The notes below the pieces were generated by a model, which had not been told where the DNA came from, made no database searches, and saw only the letters and a list, made by a program, of their open reading frames with translations. Positions 24,896 through 33,679 of a stretch of 64,000 nucleotides of DNA are shown piece after piece. Source of the DNA: Streptomyces sp. 135 (GTDB lineage Bacteria; Actinomycetota; Actinomycetes; Streptomycetales; Streptomycetaceae). Every line of letters begins with the position of its first letter. Position 1 is the stretch's first letter. The stretch covers positions 8,363,415 to 8,427,414 of the forward strand of contig NZ_CP075691.1 of the NCBI RefSeq assembly GCF_020026305.1, in the 5' to 3' direction. The translations under genes were made by a program, and so were the position numbers.

Positions 24896-25846
24896 ATGGG
24901 AAAGTCACACGTGGGCGGGGCGGAGGCGACCGTTCCGCAGTCGGCGGGCGGGTCGCTGGACCTCAATCAGCTGCGCACCTTCCTCGCCGTCTACCGCTCG
25001 GGGTCCTTCACGGCCGCCGCCCGCGTCCTCGGCCTGTCGCAGCCCACGGTCACCGCGCAGATCCGCTCCCTGGAGCGGCAGCTGGACCGGGAGCTGTTCG
25101 AGCGCCTGCCGCGCGGCGCCGCCCCCGCGCCCTTCGCGGACGAACTGGCGTCGCGGATCGGCGAGCCGCTGGACGCCCTGGCCGAGGTCGCGGGCCACGG
25201 CGGCGACGGTACGGCGGAGCCGGTCCACCTGGCGGGCCCGGCGGAGTTCCTCTCCCACTGCGTGCTGCCCGGCCTCGCGCCCCTGGTGGAGCAGGGCGTA
25301 CGGCTGCGGATCACGACGGGCCTGACGGACGACCTGCTGGACGAGCTGCGCGCGGGCCGGCACGACCTGGTGGTCGCCACGGTCCGTCCGCGCGGCCGGG
25401 CGCTGGCCTCTGTGCCCCTCGCTGACGAGGAGTTCGTGCTGGTCACGGCGGCTTCCTGGGCGCAGCGCATGGGCGGGGCGGAGCGGCTCGCGGCCCTCGG
25501 GCCCGCCGCGCTGCGGGGCGTGCCCCTGGTGGCGTACGCCGAGGACGTGCCGATCGTCCGCCGCTACTGGCGTCACGTCTTCGGCAAGCAACTGGTGTGT
25601 GAGCCCGCCGTCACCATGCCCGACCTGCGCGCCGTCAAGGCGGCCGTGGCGGGCGGCGCCGGCTTCAGCGTGCTGCCCCGTTACCTGTGCCTCGACGAGC
25701 TGGCCTCGGGGGCCCTGGTCCTGCTGAACGACCCCGAGGACCCGCCCATCAACACCGGCTACCTCGTGCAGCGGCCCGGCTCATCGGACAACCCGCACGT
25801 CGCCCTGGTCCGGGACCACCTGCTGGCGTCCTCGCGGGACTGTTAG
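24896..25846 (+). CDS. LysR-family transcriptional regulator
   Basis: The 316-residue protein has the N-terminal winged helix LDLNQLRTFLAVYRSGSFTAAARVLGLSQPTVTAQIRSLERQL at about residues 22-65 and a periplasmic-binding-like effector domain. Its neighbours are the amylase gene (same strand) and a convergent TetR gene, so its target is not obvious from context; LysR genes often act on a divergent neighbour, which is lacking here. The message appears leaderless (see the promoter entry). Confidence 0.9.
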   Translation: MGKSHVGGAEATVPQSAGGSLDLNQLRTFLAVYRSGSFTAAARVLGLSQPTVTAQIRSLERQLDRELFERLPRGAAPAPFADELASRIGEPLDALAEVAGHGGDGTAEPVHLAGPAEFLSHCVLPGLAPLVEQGVRLRITTGLTDDLLDELRAGRHDLVVATVRPRGRALASVPLADEEFVLVTAASWAQRMGGAERLAALGPAALRGVPLVAYAEDVPIVRRYWRHVFGKQLVCEPAVTMPDLRAVKAAVAGGAGFSVLPRYLCLDELASGALVLLNDPEDPPINTGYLVQRPGSSDNPHVALVRDHLLASSRDC

Positions 25847-25855
25847 GACCGACTG

Positions 25856-26557
25856 TCAGGACCCTTCGGCGTCACGCGCCGTACGCTCGGCACCCGGCTC
25901 GGGGTCCGTGAGCCGCAGGCCGTTCTCCCAGATCTTGTTGAGCGTCGTGACCAGCCGCTCGTACGGAATGCGCTGGCCCAGCACGAACACCAGGTAGGCC
26001 ATGCGGCTCACCATCACGGACAGGGCGTGCGCGGTCACCAGCGGATCGAGGCTCGTGTCGGCCTCGCCGTTCTCCTGGAGGGTGCGGATCAGCTTGGCGT
26101 TGCGCCGCGCGAAGGCGTTGCCGCGCTCGATGCGCAGCGCCATGAACTGCTCGTCGACCTGCGCGACCTGCTCGAACAGCGCCATCAGGCGCGCGTTCTT
26201 CTTGTACGCCCGCAAGTACTCGCGGTTGGAGGCGTCGATGAGCTCACGGGTGTCGGTGATGCCCGTGCGCTCGCGCAGATGCGGGTGGAGCATCTCCTCC
26301 TGCACCTGCTCGACGAGCGCCTGGAAGATCTCTTCCTTGCCGTTGAAGTACGTGTAGAACGACCCGGAGGCGACATGCGCGGCCTTGGAGATGTCCGTGA
26401 TCCGGGCGTCCAGATACCCGTCGCGTTCGAAGACCTCCCGGGCGGCGGCGATCAGCGCGTTGCGGGTGCGGACACCGCGCGCGCTGCGTGGCGTGATCGG
26501 TTGCTTCTGGCCGCTGTCCGCGGCCGGGGCCTGGGCAGCCACTGCGGATCCATTCAC
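25856..26557 (-). CDS. TetR-family transcriptional regulator
   Basis: The 233-residue regulator has the helix-turn-helix ITDISKAAHVASGSFYTYFNGKEEIFQALV at about residues 55-85, in a form (GSFYTYFxxKEEIF) common for TetR proteins controlling acyl-CoA and lipid genes. The start is a GTG. A 10-base palindrome CGTTCGAACG (26561-26570) lies just upstream and may be an autoregulatory site. It follows the epoxide-hydrolase gene on the same strand with a 40-base gap and is the best candidate controller of the TTGAAC-type promoters at 27.6 and 29.1 kb. Confidence 0.9.
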   Translation of the reverse strand: MNGSAVAAQAPAADSGQKQPITPRSARGVRTRNALIAAAREVFERDGYLDARITDISKAAHVASGSFYTYFNGKEEIFQALVEQVQEEMLHPHLRERTGITDTRELIDASNREYLRAYKKNARLMALFEQVAQVDEQFMALRIERGNAFARRNAKLIRTLQENGEADTSLDPLVTAHALSVMVSRMAYLVFVLGQRIPYERLVTTLNKIWENGLRLTDPEPGAERTARDAEGS

Positions 26558-26597
26558 TGTCGTTCGAACGTGTCATAACCGGTGGCAGCGGATGGTA

Positions 26598-27539
26598 TCA
26601 GCCGACCGCGGAGAGGAAGCCGAGGAGAGCGGCGTTCACCTCCTCGGCACGCTCCTGCTGGACCCAGTGAGCGGCGCCGTCCAGGACGACGTGCCCGCGC
26701 TGGTCGGTGAGCATCCGGCCGAGGCCGTCCGCCGGCATGAACCGGGCGACCGGGTCCTTGGAGCCGGTGACGAACAGCGAGGGCTGGGCGATGACACGGC
26801 CCGCCAGGTGCTCGGTGAGCGCCCAGTTGCGGTCCAGATTGCGGTAGTAGTTGAGGCCGCCGGTGAACCCGGTCTCCTCGAACGTGTCGACGTAGTAGGC
26901 GAGTTCCTCATCGCTCAGCCACGGCGGGGGCGGCAACTGCTCGTCGGGGCGTGTGGCCCACTCGGCGGAGTAGATGTCCCTGGTGACCAGCGTCCTGCGC
27001 ACATTGCGGCTCAGCGCCCGGTCCGCGACGCCCGGCTCCTGGAACCACACCATGTAGAAGTCGTCCCCCAGGCGTGAGCGCAGGATCGGCAGGGGCGGCG
27101 CGGGGGCCCGCGGCGTCACCGGCACGCTCATCCCCGCCACCGCCCGCACCCGCTCGGGGTGCTCCAGGGCCATGTGCCACACCACGTTCGCGCCCCAGTC
27201 GTGCCCCACGAAGACGGCGTCGTCCGCGCCGACGTGGTCGAGGACCCCGGCCAGGTCCGCGCAGAGCGTCAGGATGTCGTACGCCTCGATGTCGGCGGGG
27301 CGTGAACTGCCGCCGTAGCCACGCATGTCGGGCACCAGGACCCGGTGGCCGGCCTTCGCCAGCGCGACGACCTGATGCCGCCAGGAGAACGCCAGCTCCG
27401 GGAAGCCGTGGCACAGCACGACCGGTGGCCTGCCCGGCCGTTCGTCACCGTGGTCGAAGACCCGCAGCGTGACACCGCCCGTCGAGATCCGGCGCGCCTC
27501 GACGCGCTCCCACTCGCTGACCGGCATATGTGTCGTCAT
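26598..27539 (-). CDS. Epoxide hydrolase, alpha/beta fold
   Basis: The 313-residue enzyme has the oxyanion motif CHGFPE, the nucleophile Asp in GHDWGANVVW, lid tyrosines (YSAEW, NYYRNL), the acid in TGSKDPVARF and the His in GAAHWVQQE. This is the soluble epoxide-hydrolase arrangement (HGxP plus lid Tyr), which distinguishes it from haloalkane dehalogenases. A GAGGAG site precedes the ATG. It is divergent from the MHS transporter gene across a palindromic promoter region, and the HAD gene at 29144 resembles the N-terminal half of mammalian soluble epoxide hydrolase. Confidence 0.9.
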   Translation of the reverse strand: MTTHMPVSEWERVEARRISTGGVTLRVFDHGDERPGRPPVVLCHGFPELAFSWRHQVVALAKAGHRVLVPDMRGYGGSSRPADIEAYDILTLCADLAGVLDHVGADDAVFVGHDWGANVVWHMALEHPERVRAVAGMSVPVTPRAPAPPLPILRSRLGDDFYMVWFQEPGVADRALSRNVRRTLVTRDIYSAEWATRPDEQLPPPPWLSDEELAYYVDTFEETGFTGGLNYYRNLDRNWALTEHLAGRVIAQPSLFVTGSKDPVARFMPADGLGRMLTDQRGHVVLDGAAHWVQQERAEEVNAALLGFLSAVG

Positions 27540-27576
27540 GGGCCGAACTCCTCGGATCCGCGGGCACCTCCGCGAG

Positions 27577-27638
27577 AAATTCACGCAGGTGGAGAGCGTG
27601 TTCAAAACCTTGAACTTGACGTTGGGTTCAAATATACA
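27577..27638. promoter_or_regulatory. Divergent promoter with TTGAAC/TTCAA operator
   Basis: The palindrome GTTCAAAACCTTGAAC (27600-27615) holds both -35 boxes. Rightward: TTGAAC (27610-27615), 17 bases, TATACA (27633-27638) for the transporter. Leftward: TTGAAC (complement of 27600-27605), 17 bases, GAATTT (complement of 27577-27582) for the epoxide hydrolase. A third half site lies in GGTTCAAATAT (27625-27635). The region is conspicuously AT-rich. Confidence 0.65.
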
Positions 27639-27666
27639 GGGGGCCCCGACGGCGAGGAGCGAACAC

Positions 27667-29073
27667 GTGACATCGTCCACGGCAGAACCGCACGAAGGGC
27701 TCGGCGCACGAGAAGGGCGGGCCGCCCCGGGCCGTGGTGACACCCGCGCCCCGGGCAAACTGCTGGCGGCGGGGCTCATCGGCAGCTCCATCGAGTGGTA
27801 CGACTTCTTTCTCTACGGGACCGCCGCGGCCCTCGTCTTCCCGCACGTCTTCTTCCCCGGCTCCTCCGCGCTGACCGGCACGCTCCTGTCGTTCAGCACC
27901 TTCTGGGCGGGGTTCCTCGCCCGCCCGCTCGGCGGCGTGGTCGCGGGCCACCTCGGTGACCGGTACGGACGCAAGGCCATGGTCGTCGCCTCCATGTCGC
28001 TGATGGGCGCGGGCACCTTCCTGATCGGCTGCCTGCCGGGGGCGGGTGTCATGGGGGCCCTCGCGCCGGTGCTCCTCGTGCTGCTGCGCTTCGTCCAGGG
28101 CCTCGCGTGCGGGGCGCAGTGGGGCGGCATCGTCCTGCTGCTCACGGAGTCGGCGTCGCCGAAACGCAAGGGGTACGTCGGCACGTACGGTCAGATGGGG
28201 GTCTCGCTCGGCGTCTTCCTCGGCAACGGCGCCTTCCTGCTGGCGAGCCGGCTCGTCTCCGACGACGCGTTCCTGAGCTGGGGCTGGCGCATACCGTTCC
28301 TCGCCAGTGGTGTGCTGCTGCCGGTCGTCATGTACGTCCAGCGGCGCGTCGAGGACTCGCCGGACTTCCGCCGCCTGGCCACGGAGAACGCCGAGGGCGA
28401 CCGGGCCAAGGTCGCCAAGGCGCCCGTGATCGAGGTGATCCGCTCGGGCTGGCGCACCGTCCTGCTCGCCTCCGGACTGCTGGCCGGCACCAACTGCCTC
28501 TTCTACATCAGCATCGCGGGCGTCGTCAGCTACGCCGCCGACGACCTCGGCCTCGACCGCGACTCCATCCTCCTGGTCACGCTGCCGGTCACCGCGCTCG
28601 GCGCCGTCTTCGTGCTGGCGTCCGGCTGGCTCTCCGACCGGGTGGGCCGCCGCCCGATGATCCTGATCGGCGCCGCGCTGATCGTCGTATGGGCGTTCCC
28701 CTACTTCTGGCTGGTGAACACCGGGTCGCTGGCCCTGCTCGGCGTGGCGGTGATCGTCGGCGGCATCGGGCAGTCGCTGACGTACGGGCCGATCGCCGCG
28801 TACATCGGCGAGCTGTTCGAGCCGCACGTGCGCTACTCCGGCGCCTCGCTCGCCTACCAGCTGTCCGTCCTGACCATCAGCGGCGGCACCCCGCTGATCA
28901 TGACCGCGATCATCGGCGGCACCGGCGCGACGACCTGGGTGTCGGTGTTCGTCGCCGCCATGGGCCTGCTCACCTTCGGCTGCGCGTGGGCGCTGCGCGA
29001 GACGAACCCGGCGTCGGTGCGGCAGGATCCGCACGCGGTGCCGGGCGTGTGGGCGGCCTCCGACGAGTCTTGA
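27667..29073 (+). CDS. MFS transporter, metabolite:H+ symporter (MHS) type
   Basis: The 468-residue, 12-helix protein has the MHS opening GLIGSSIEWYDFFLYG, the loop GHLGDRYGRKAMVVASM, and GLACGAQWGGIVLLL. The GTG start has GAGGAG eight bases upstream. Proteins of this branch import organic acids with protons; alpha-ketoglutarate, proline/betaine and shikimate carriers are relatives. It is divergent from the epoxide hydrolase and followed by HAD, ACAD and SDR genes, so it is likely to import a substrate of that pathway. Confidence 0.9.
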   Translation: MTSSTAEPHEGLGAREGRAAPGRGDTRAPGKLLAAGLIGSSIEWYDFFLYGTAAALVFPHVFFPGSSALTGTLLSFSTFWAGFLARPLGGVVAGHLGDRYGRKAMVVASMSLMGAGTFLIGCLPGAGVMGALAPVLLVLLRFVQGLACGAQWGGIVLLLTESASPKRKGYVGTYGQMGVSLGVFLGNGAFLLASRLVSDDAFLSWGWRIPFLASGVLLPVVMYVQRRVEDSPDFRRLATENAEGDRAKVAKAPVIEVIRSGWRTVLLASGLLAGTNCLFYISIAGVVSYAADDLGLDRDSILLVTLPVTALGAVFVLASGWLSDRVGRRPMILIGAALIVVWAFPYFWLVNTGSLALLGVAVIVGGIGQSLTYGPIAAYIGELFEPHVRYSGASLAYQLSVLTISGGTPLIMTAIIGGTGATTWVSVFVAAMGLLTFGCAWALRETNPASVRQDPHAVPGVWAASDES

Positions 29074-29098
29074 ACCTGAATCCGGATTCAAATATGGT
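29070..29098 (+). promoter_or_regulatory. Promoter/operator of the HAD-ACAD-SDR operon
   Basis: TTGAAC (29070-29075), 17 bases, TATGGT (29093-29098), with the perfect 14-base palindrome TGAATCCGGATTCA (29077-29090) in the spacer. Aligned base for base with 27610-27635, 20 of 26 positions agree, including TTGAAC and TTCAAATAT. The box begins in the transporter's stop codon. Shared control with the divergent promoter at 27.6 kb is likely. Confidence 0.68.
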
Positions 29099-29143
29099 GA
29101 CGGCACCGAGGAGAGAGACCGAGCAGCGGGGAAGGGCGGTGCG

Positions 29144-29797
29144 ATGAGCCGGGAACATACCCGCAGCGCGGTCCTGTTCGACTTCGGCGGAGTGCTGACC
29201 AGCAGCGTGGTCGCGGCGTTCGACGGACTCGGCGCGGAGCTGGGCGACGACCCGCGGCTGCCGCTGCGGCTCCTGGCCCGCGACGAGCAGAGCAGCGCGC
29301 TGCTCGTCGCCCACGAGGAAGGGCGCATCGGCGAGCGGGAGTTCGAGGACGGCTTCGCGGCGCGGCTGCGGGCGCACGGCGTGGCGGTCGCGGGGCCCGG
29401 CCTGGTCGCCCGCGTCCAGGCGCGGCTGCGCCCCGACCACGCCATGACCGCGCTGGTGGCGAAGGTCCGCGCCGACGGGTACCGCGTCGGACTGCTCTCC
29501 AACTCCCTCGGCGACGACTGCTACGCGGGCTTCGACCTGCCCGCGATGTTCGACGCCGTGACCGTGTCCGGGCGGATCGGCGCCCGCAAGCCCTCACGCC
29601 GGGCCTACGCCCTCGCGTGCGAGCGGCTCGGCGTCCGCCCCGAGGACACCGTGATGGTGGACGACCTGCGCCAGAACATCGACGCCGCGGCGCGCCTGGG
29701 CATCGCCGGGGTGCTGCACCGGGACGCGGCCGGGACCGCCGCCGAGCTGGCGCGACTCCTCGCGCCCGCAGCGGATCAGCGCGTCCCCAGGGCATGA
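29144..29797 (+). CDS. HAD-superfamily hydrolase, soluble-epoxide-hydrolase N-domain/ACAD10 type
   Basis: The 217-residue protein has FDFGGVLTSSVVAAF (motif I, with GG in place of the more common second Asp), LLSNSLGDD (motif II), RIGARKPSRRAYALA (motif III) and VMVDDLRQNIDAA (motif IV). The VDDxxxNxxAA ending and FGGVL start are typical of the HAD group that includes the N-domain of soluble epoxide hydrolase and of ACAD10. It is followed 28 bases later by an ACAD10/11-like dehydrogenase. Mammals carry these as one fused protein, which supports a joint pathway. Confidence 0.83.
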   Translation: MSREHTRSAVLFDFGGVLTSSVVAAFDGLGAELGDDPRLPLRLLARDEQSSALLVAHEEGRIGEREFEDGFAARLRAHGVAVAGPGLVARVQARLRPDHAMTALVAKVRADGYRVGLLSNSLGDDCYAGFDLPAMFDAVTVSGRIGARKPSRRAYALACERLGVRPEDTVMVDDLRQNIDAAARLGIAGVLHRDAAGTAAELARLLAPAADQRVPRA

Positions 29798-29825
29798 CCG
29801 AGACCGAGACCGTGGGAGGACACCC

Positions 29826-31046
29826 GTGTTCGACGTGACCGACAGGGCCAAGGAATACCAGGAGAGACTGCTCGCCTTCATGGACGAGCACGTCTACCCC
29901 GCCGAGGCGGTGTACGAGAGGCAGATGGCGGAGTCGGGCGACCCGCACTTCCATCCGCCGGTCCTCGAAGAGCTCAAGGCCGAGGCGAGGAAGCAGGGCC
30001 TGTGGAACCTCTTCCACCCGCACCCGGAGTGGGGCCCCGGCCTGACCAACCTGGAGTACGCGACGCTCGCCGAGATCATGGGCCGCAGCGCACACCTCGC
30101 CCCCGAGGCCACCAACTGCAACGCGCCGGACACCGGCAACATGGAGGTCCTCACGCTCTTCGGCACCGAGGAGCACAAGGAGAAGTGGCTGAAGCCGCTG
30201 CTCGCCGGGGAGATCGCCTCCGCGTTCGCGATGACCGAACCCGCCGTCGCCAGCTCCGACGCCCGCAACATCGAGATGCGGATGGTGCGCGACGGCGACA
30301 CTTACGTCCTCAACGGCCGCAAGTGGTGGACCTCCAACGCCCTGCACAAGAACTGCCGGGTGCTCATCGTGATGGGCAAGACCGATCCGGACGGTCCGAG
30401 CCACCGGCAGCAGAGCATGATGGTCGTCCCGCTCGACACCCCCGGCGTCACCGTCCTGCGCGGCCTGCCCGTCTTCGGCTACCAGGACCGCGAGGGCCAC
30501 GCGGAGGTGCTCTTCGAGGACGTACGCGTCCCGCGCACCGCCCTGCTCGCGGGCGAGGGCGACGGCTTCATGATCAGCCAGGCCCGCCTCGGCCCCGGCC
30601 GCATCCACCACTGCATGCGCTCCATCGGCATGGCCGAACGCGCCCTCGACCTGCTGATCGACCGCGCGCAGTCCCGCACGACGTTCGGCGCGCCCCTGTC
30701 CGACCGGGCCAACATCCAGGACTGGATCGCCGAGGCCCGCATCGAGATCGACATGGCGCGGCTCCTGACCCTCAAGGCCGCACACCTGATGGACACCGTC
30801 GGCAACAAGGAGGCCCGCACGGAGATCGCCGCGATCAAGGTCGCCGCGCCCGAGGTGGCGCTCAAGGTCATCGACCGGGCGATCCAGGTCCACGGCGGCG
30901 CGGGCGTCTGCGACGACTTCCCGCTCGCGAGCATGTACGCCCACCTGCGCACCCTGCGCCTCGCGGACGGCCCCGACGAGGTGCACAAGCGCACCATCGC
31001 GCTGCGGGAGCTGCGCCGCCGCGAGACCGAGCGGAACGCACGGTGA
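29826..31046 (+). CDS. Acyl-CoA dehydrogenase, ACAD10/11-like
   Basis: The 406-residue flavoenzyme starts at a GTG with GGGAGGA upstream. Marker stretches are ATNCNAPDTGNMEVL, FAMTEPAVASSDARNIEM (FAD/substrate loop), YVLNGRKWWTSNA and GRIHHCMRSIGMAERAL, with IQVHGGAGVCDDFPL near the C-terminus. These match the ACAD10/ACAD11 branch rather than short- or medium-chain enzymes. Mammalian ACAD10/11 have been linked to 4-hydroxyacid breakdown together with a kinase domain; no aminoglycoside-phosphotransferase-like kinase gene is present here. It overlaps the SDR start by 4 bases. Confidence 0.88.
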   Translation: MFDVTDRAKEYQERLLAFMDEHVYPAEAVYERQMAESGDPHFHPPVLEELKAEARKQGLWNLFHPHPEWGPGLTNLEYATLAEIMGRSAHLAPEATNCNAPDTGNMEVLTLFGTEEHKEKWLKPLLAGEIASAFAMTEPAVASSDARNIEMRMVRDGDTYVLNGRKWWTSNALHKNCRVLIVMGKTDPDGPSHRQQSMMVVPLDTPGVTVLRGLPVFGYQDREGHAEVLFEDVRVPRTALLAGEGDGFMISQARLGPGRIHHCMRSIGMAERALDLLIDRAQSRTTFGAPLSDRANIQDWIAEARIEIDMARLLTLKAAHLMDTVGNKEARTEIAAIKVAAPEVALKVIDRAIQVHGGAGVCDDFPLASMYAHLRTLRLADGPDEVHKRTIALRELRRRETERNAR

Positions 31047-31795
31047 GCGGCCCCCTCGACGGCAGGGTCGCCGTCGTCACGGGCGCCTCGCGCGGCATCG
31101 GCCTCGCGGTCGCGGCCGCCCTGCGCGACCACGGCGCGCGCGTGGTGATCACCTCGCGCAGCCAGGAGCGCGCCGCGGAGGCGGCGGCCCGACTGGGCGG
31201 CGGCGTCGTCGGACTCGGCGCCCACGCCACCGACGAGGAAGCCGCCCGTGCCTGCGTGGACTTCACCCTGGACACGTACGGACGGCTCGACGTCCTCGTC
31301 AACAACGCCGGTACGAACCCCGCGTACGGCCCCGTCATCGACCAGGACCACGCCCGGTTCGCCAAGACCATGGACGTCAATCTGTGGGCGCCGATCCTGT
31401 GGACCTCACTCGCGGTGAAGGCGTGGATGGGCGAGCACGGCGGGTCGGTCGTCAACACCGCCTCGATCGGCGGATACACGGTCGCCCAGGACGTCGGCGT
31501 CTACCACGTCTCCAAGGCCGCGCTCATCCACCTCACCAAGCAACTCGCCCTGGAACTGGGCCCGAAGGTCCGCGTCAACGCCATCGCCCCCGGCGTCGTA
31601 CGGACCCGCCTCGCCGAGGCCCTCTGGCAGGAGAACGAGGCAAGGGTCGCCGCGGCCACCCCGCTGGGCCGCATCGGGGAGCCCGAGGACCTGGGGGAGG
31701 CCGTGGCGTTCCTCGCCGGGGACGGCGCGCGGTGGATCACCGGGGAGACCCTCGTCGTCGACGGAGGGCAGCTCCTCGGCTCCGGCCCGCTGTGA
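31043..31795 (+). CDS. Short-chain dehydrogenase/reductase
   Basis: The 250-residue protein starts at a GTG overlapping the ACAD stop (GTGA). It has TGASRGIG (residues 13-20), NNAG, Ser131, Tyr144 and Lys148 (YHVSKAA) and the C-terminal LVVDGGQLLG, a complete classical SDR. Overlap with the ACAD gene implies it oxidises or reduces a hydroxy/oxoacyl intermediate of the same route. Confidence 0.9.
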   Translation: MSGPLDGRVAVVTGASRGIGLAVAAALRDHGARVVITSRSQERAAEAAARLGGGVVGLGAHATDEEAARACVDFTLDTYGRLDVLVNNAGTNPAYGPVIDQDHARFAKTMDVNLWAPILWTSLAVKAWMGEHGGSVVNTASIGGYTVAQDVGVYHVSKAALIHLTKQLALELGPKVRVNAIAPGVVRTRLAEALWQENEARVAAATPLGRIGEPEDLGEAVAFLAGDGARWITGETLVVDGGQLLGSGPL

Positions 31796-31806
31796 GAGCC
31801 GGCGGC

Positions 31807-31825
31807 GGCGCGGCCGTCCCGCGCC
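31807..31825. terminator. Bidirectional terminator hairpin
   Basis: GGCGCGG (31807-31813) and CCGCGCC (31819-31825) form a perfect 7-bp stem with a 5-base loop in the 31-base gap between the convergent SDR and isochorismatase genes. Confidence 0.65.
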
Positions 31826-31826
31826 G

Positions 31827-32456
31827 TCAGGCGGGGAGCGCGTCGACGGTCGGTACGACGGTGCCGAACAGGTCGGTGACGGTCGTCAGGGCCGCGGCTT
31901 GGAGGGCGGCGGCGGGCAGGACCGTGCCGTCCGGTGCGGTGAGGGCGCGGGTGGCGGTGGCCTCGGCGATGATCGTGGGCCGGTAACCGAGCTTGAAGGC
32001 GCCCTGCGCGGTGTAGTTGACGCACATGTGCGTCATGAACCCGGCCAGCACCAGGTCCCTGCCGCCGGCCGGGGCCACGCCCAGGTCACCGAGGGTCTTC
32101 TCCAGCTCGGTGGCGTGGAAGGAGTCGGGGAACTGCTTGACCACGACCGGCTCTCCGGCCACCGGGGCGACCTCGTCGCACAGGGCCCCGATGTGCGCGC
32201 GGATGTCGTAAGGAGTGCCGGGGCCGCCGTCGTTGATGACGTGGACGACCGGGATGCCCGCGGCGCGGGCCCGCTCCAGCAGACGCGCGCCCGCCGCGAG
32301 CGCCGCCTCGGCGCCGTCCAGGGCCATGACCCCGGTGCGGTAGGTGTTCTGGAAGTCGATCATGACCAGGGCGGACTCGCTCAGCCGGGGCGGGTGGTTG
32401 TCGAGGCCGATCACGTCGCGCAGGGTCGTGGACGCGGTGTTCGTGTGGGTGCTCAT
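31827..32456 (-). CDS. Isochorismatase-like cysteine hydrolase
   Basis: The 209-residue protein has the catalytic triad of this family: Asp in LVMIDFQNTY, Lys in VVVKQFPDSFHAT and Cys in GFMTHMCVNYTA. Such enzymes hydrolyse small amides or related bonds (nicotinamide, N-carbamoyl compounds); no residue identifies the substrate. It lies 69 bases downstream of the GlxA-type regulator on the same strand. That pairing is common for cysteine hydrolases controlled by the regulator next door. Confidence 0.86.
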   Translation of the reverse strand: MSTHTNTASTTLRDVIGLDNHPPRLSESALVMIDFQNTYRTGVMALDGAEAALAAGARLLERARAAGIPVVHVINDGGPGTPYDIRAHIGALCDEVAPVAGEPVVVKQFPDSFHATELEKTLGDLGVAPAGGRDLVLAGFMTHMCVNYTAQGAFKLGYRPTIIAEATATRALTAPDGTVLPAAALQAAALTTVTDLFGTVVPTVDALPA

Positions 32457-32525
32457 GGAAATACCTGTATGCCTTTCGTGTTTTTCATGGGGAAACAGCA
32501 GAACTTCAGAGGAAGGTCGGGAAGG

Positions 32526-33521
32526 TCAGGTCGCGCGGAGGCGGAAGCGGCGGCGGTAGGCGGCCGGGGTACTCGCGAGCTGCCGGCGGAACGCGCGGTG
32601 CAGGGTCTCCACCGATCCGAGCCCGGCACCGGCCGCGACCTGCTCCAGGGAGCAGTCGGTGCTCTCCAGGAGCCGACGGGCCGCCTCCACCCGGGCGGCC
32701 TCGACGTACTCGGCCGGGCTCGTACCCGTCTCCTGTTTGAAGACCCGCGCGAAGTGCCGCTCGCTGAGGCACATCCGGGCCGCCAGCGCCGCCGCGGACA
32801 GGTCGTCGCCGAGGTGCTCGGCGATCCACAGCCGCAGTTCGTCGATGTCCCGGCGGTCGGAGGCGGGCCGGCTGAGGGGCACGGAGAACTGGCTCTGCCC
32901 GCCCTGGCGTTTGAGGAACATCACCAGCTGCCGCGCCACCGCCAGGGCGACGTCCTCGCCCTGGTCCTCGGCCACCAGCGCGAGCGCGAGATCCAGGCAC
33001 GCGCTGATCCCGGCGCCGGTCCACAGCCGGCCACGGTCGGTGCGTACGAAGATGGGGTCCGGGTCGACCGTGACGGCGGGGTGGTCCGCGGCGAGCTGGG
33101 CGGCGGTCGACCAGTGGGTGGTCGCCGTCTTCCCGTCCAGGAGCCCGGCCGCGGCGAGCAGATGGGCGCCCACGCAGACCGACGCGACACGCCGGGCCCG
33201 CGGGGCGGTCTCCTTCAGCCACTCCACGACGTCGTCGTCGATGCGGGCGACGGGTCCGCCGTCGGTCATGTCGACGGCGCCGGGCACCAGCAGCGTGTCC
33301 ACCGGCTCTTCGGCCATCTCCTCGAAGGAGACGTCGGTGAGCAGCCGCACACCGGCCGACGTACGCACCGCGCCGGCGACCGGCCCGGCGAGGCGGACCT
33401 GGTATCCGGCGCGGCCCCGGGTCTCCCGGCCGGCCAGCGCGAAGACCTCGGCGGGGCCGGTCACGTCGAGCAGATCGACATCGGGGAAGACCGCGATGAC
33501 GACGCGGTGTGCAGTGGGCAT
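32526..33521 (-). CDS. AraC-family regulator with DJ-1/PfpI domain (GlxA type)
   Basis: The 331-residue protein has an N-terminal glutamine-amidotransferase-like domain (VVIAVFPDVDLLDVTGPAEVF, and VASVCVGAHLLAAAGLLDG at the elbow Cys) used as a sensor, then two AraC helix-turn-helix units, LSAAALAARMCLSERHFARVFKQETG and SLEQVAAGAGLGSVETLHRAFRRQ. A GAGGA site precedes the ATG. It probably controls the hydrolase gene downstream. Confidence 0.92.
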   Translation of the reverse strand: MPTAHRVVIAVFPDVDLLDVTGPAEVFALAGRETRGRAGYQVRLAGPVAGAVRTSAGVRLLTDVSFEEMAEEPVDTLLVPGAVDMTDGGPVARIDDDVVEWLKETAPRARRVASVCVGAHLLAAAGLLDGKTATTHWSTAAQLAADHPAVTVDPDPIFVRTDRGRLWTGAGISACLDLALALVAEDQGEDVALAVARQLVMFLKRQGGQSQFSVPLSRPASDRRDIDELRLWIAEHLGDDLSAAALAARMCLSERHFARVFKQETGTSPAEYVEAARVEAARRLLESTDCSLEQVAAGAGLGSVETLHRAFRRQLASTPAAYRRRFRLRAT

Positions 33522-33679
33522 GAGGCAATCCTCACGGCCGCATCGGACGACCGCAATGACGATTCCCTGTCACATCCGGACACGGGCCGCACCCCGCCCC
33601 ACCCGCACGGCAGCGGGCCCGGCGGAAGGCATTCCGCCGGGCCCACTGATCAGGTGCGCGAGGCACCGACGAACCGGTG

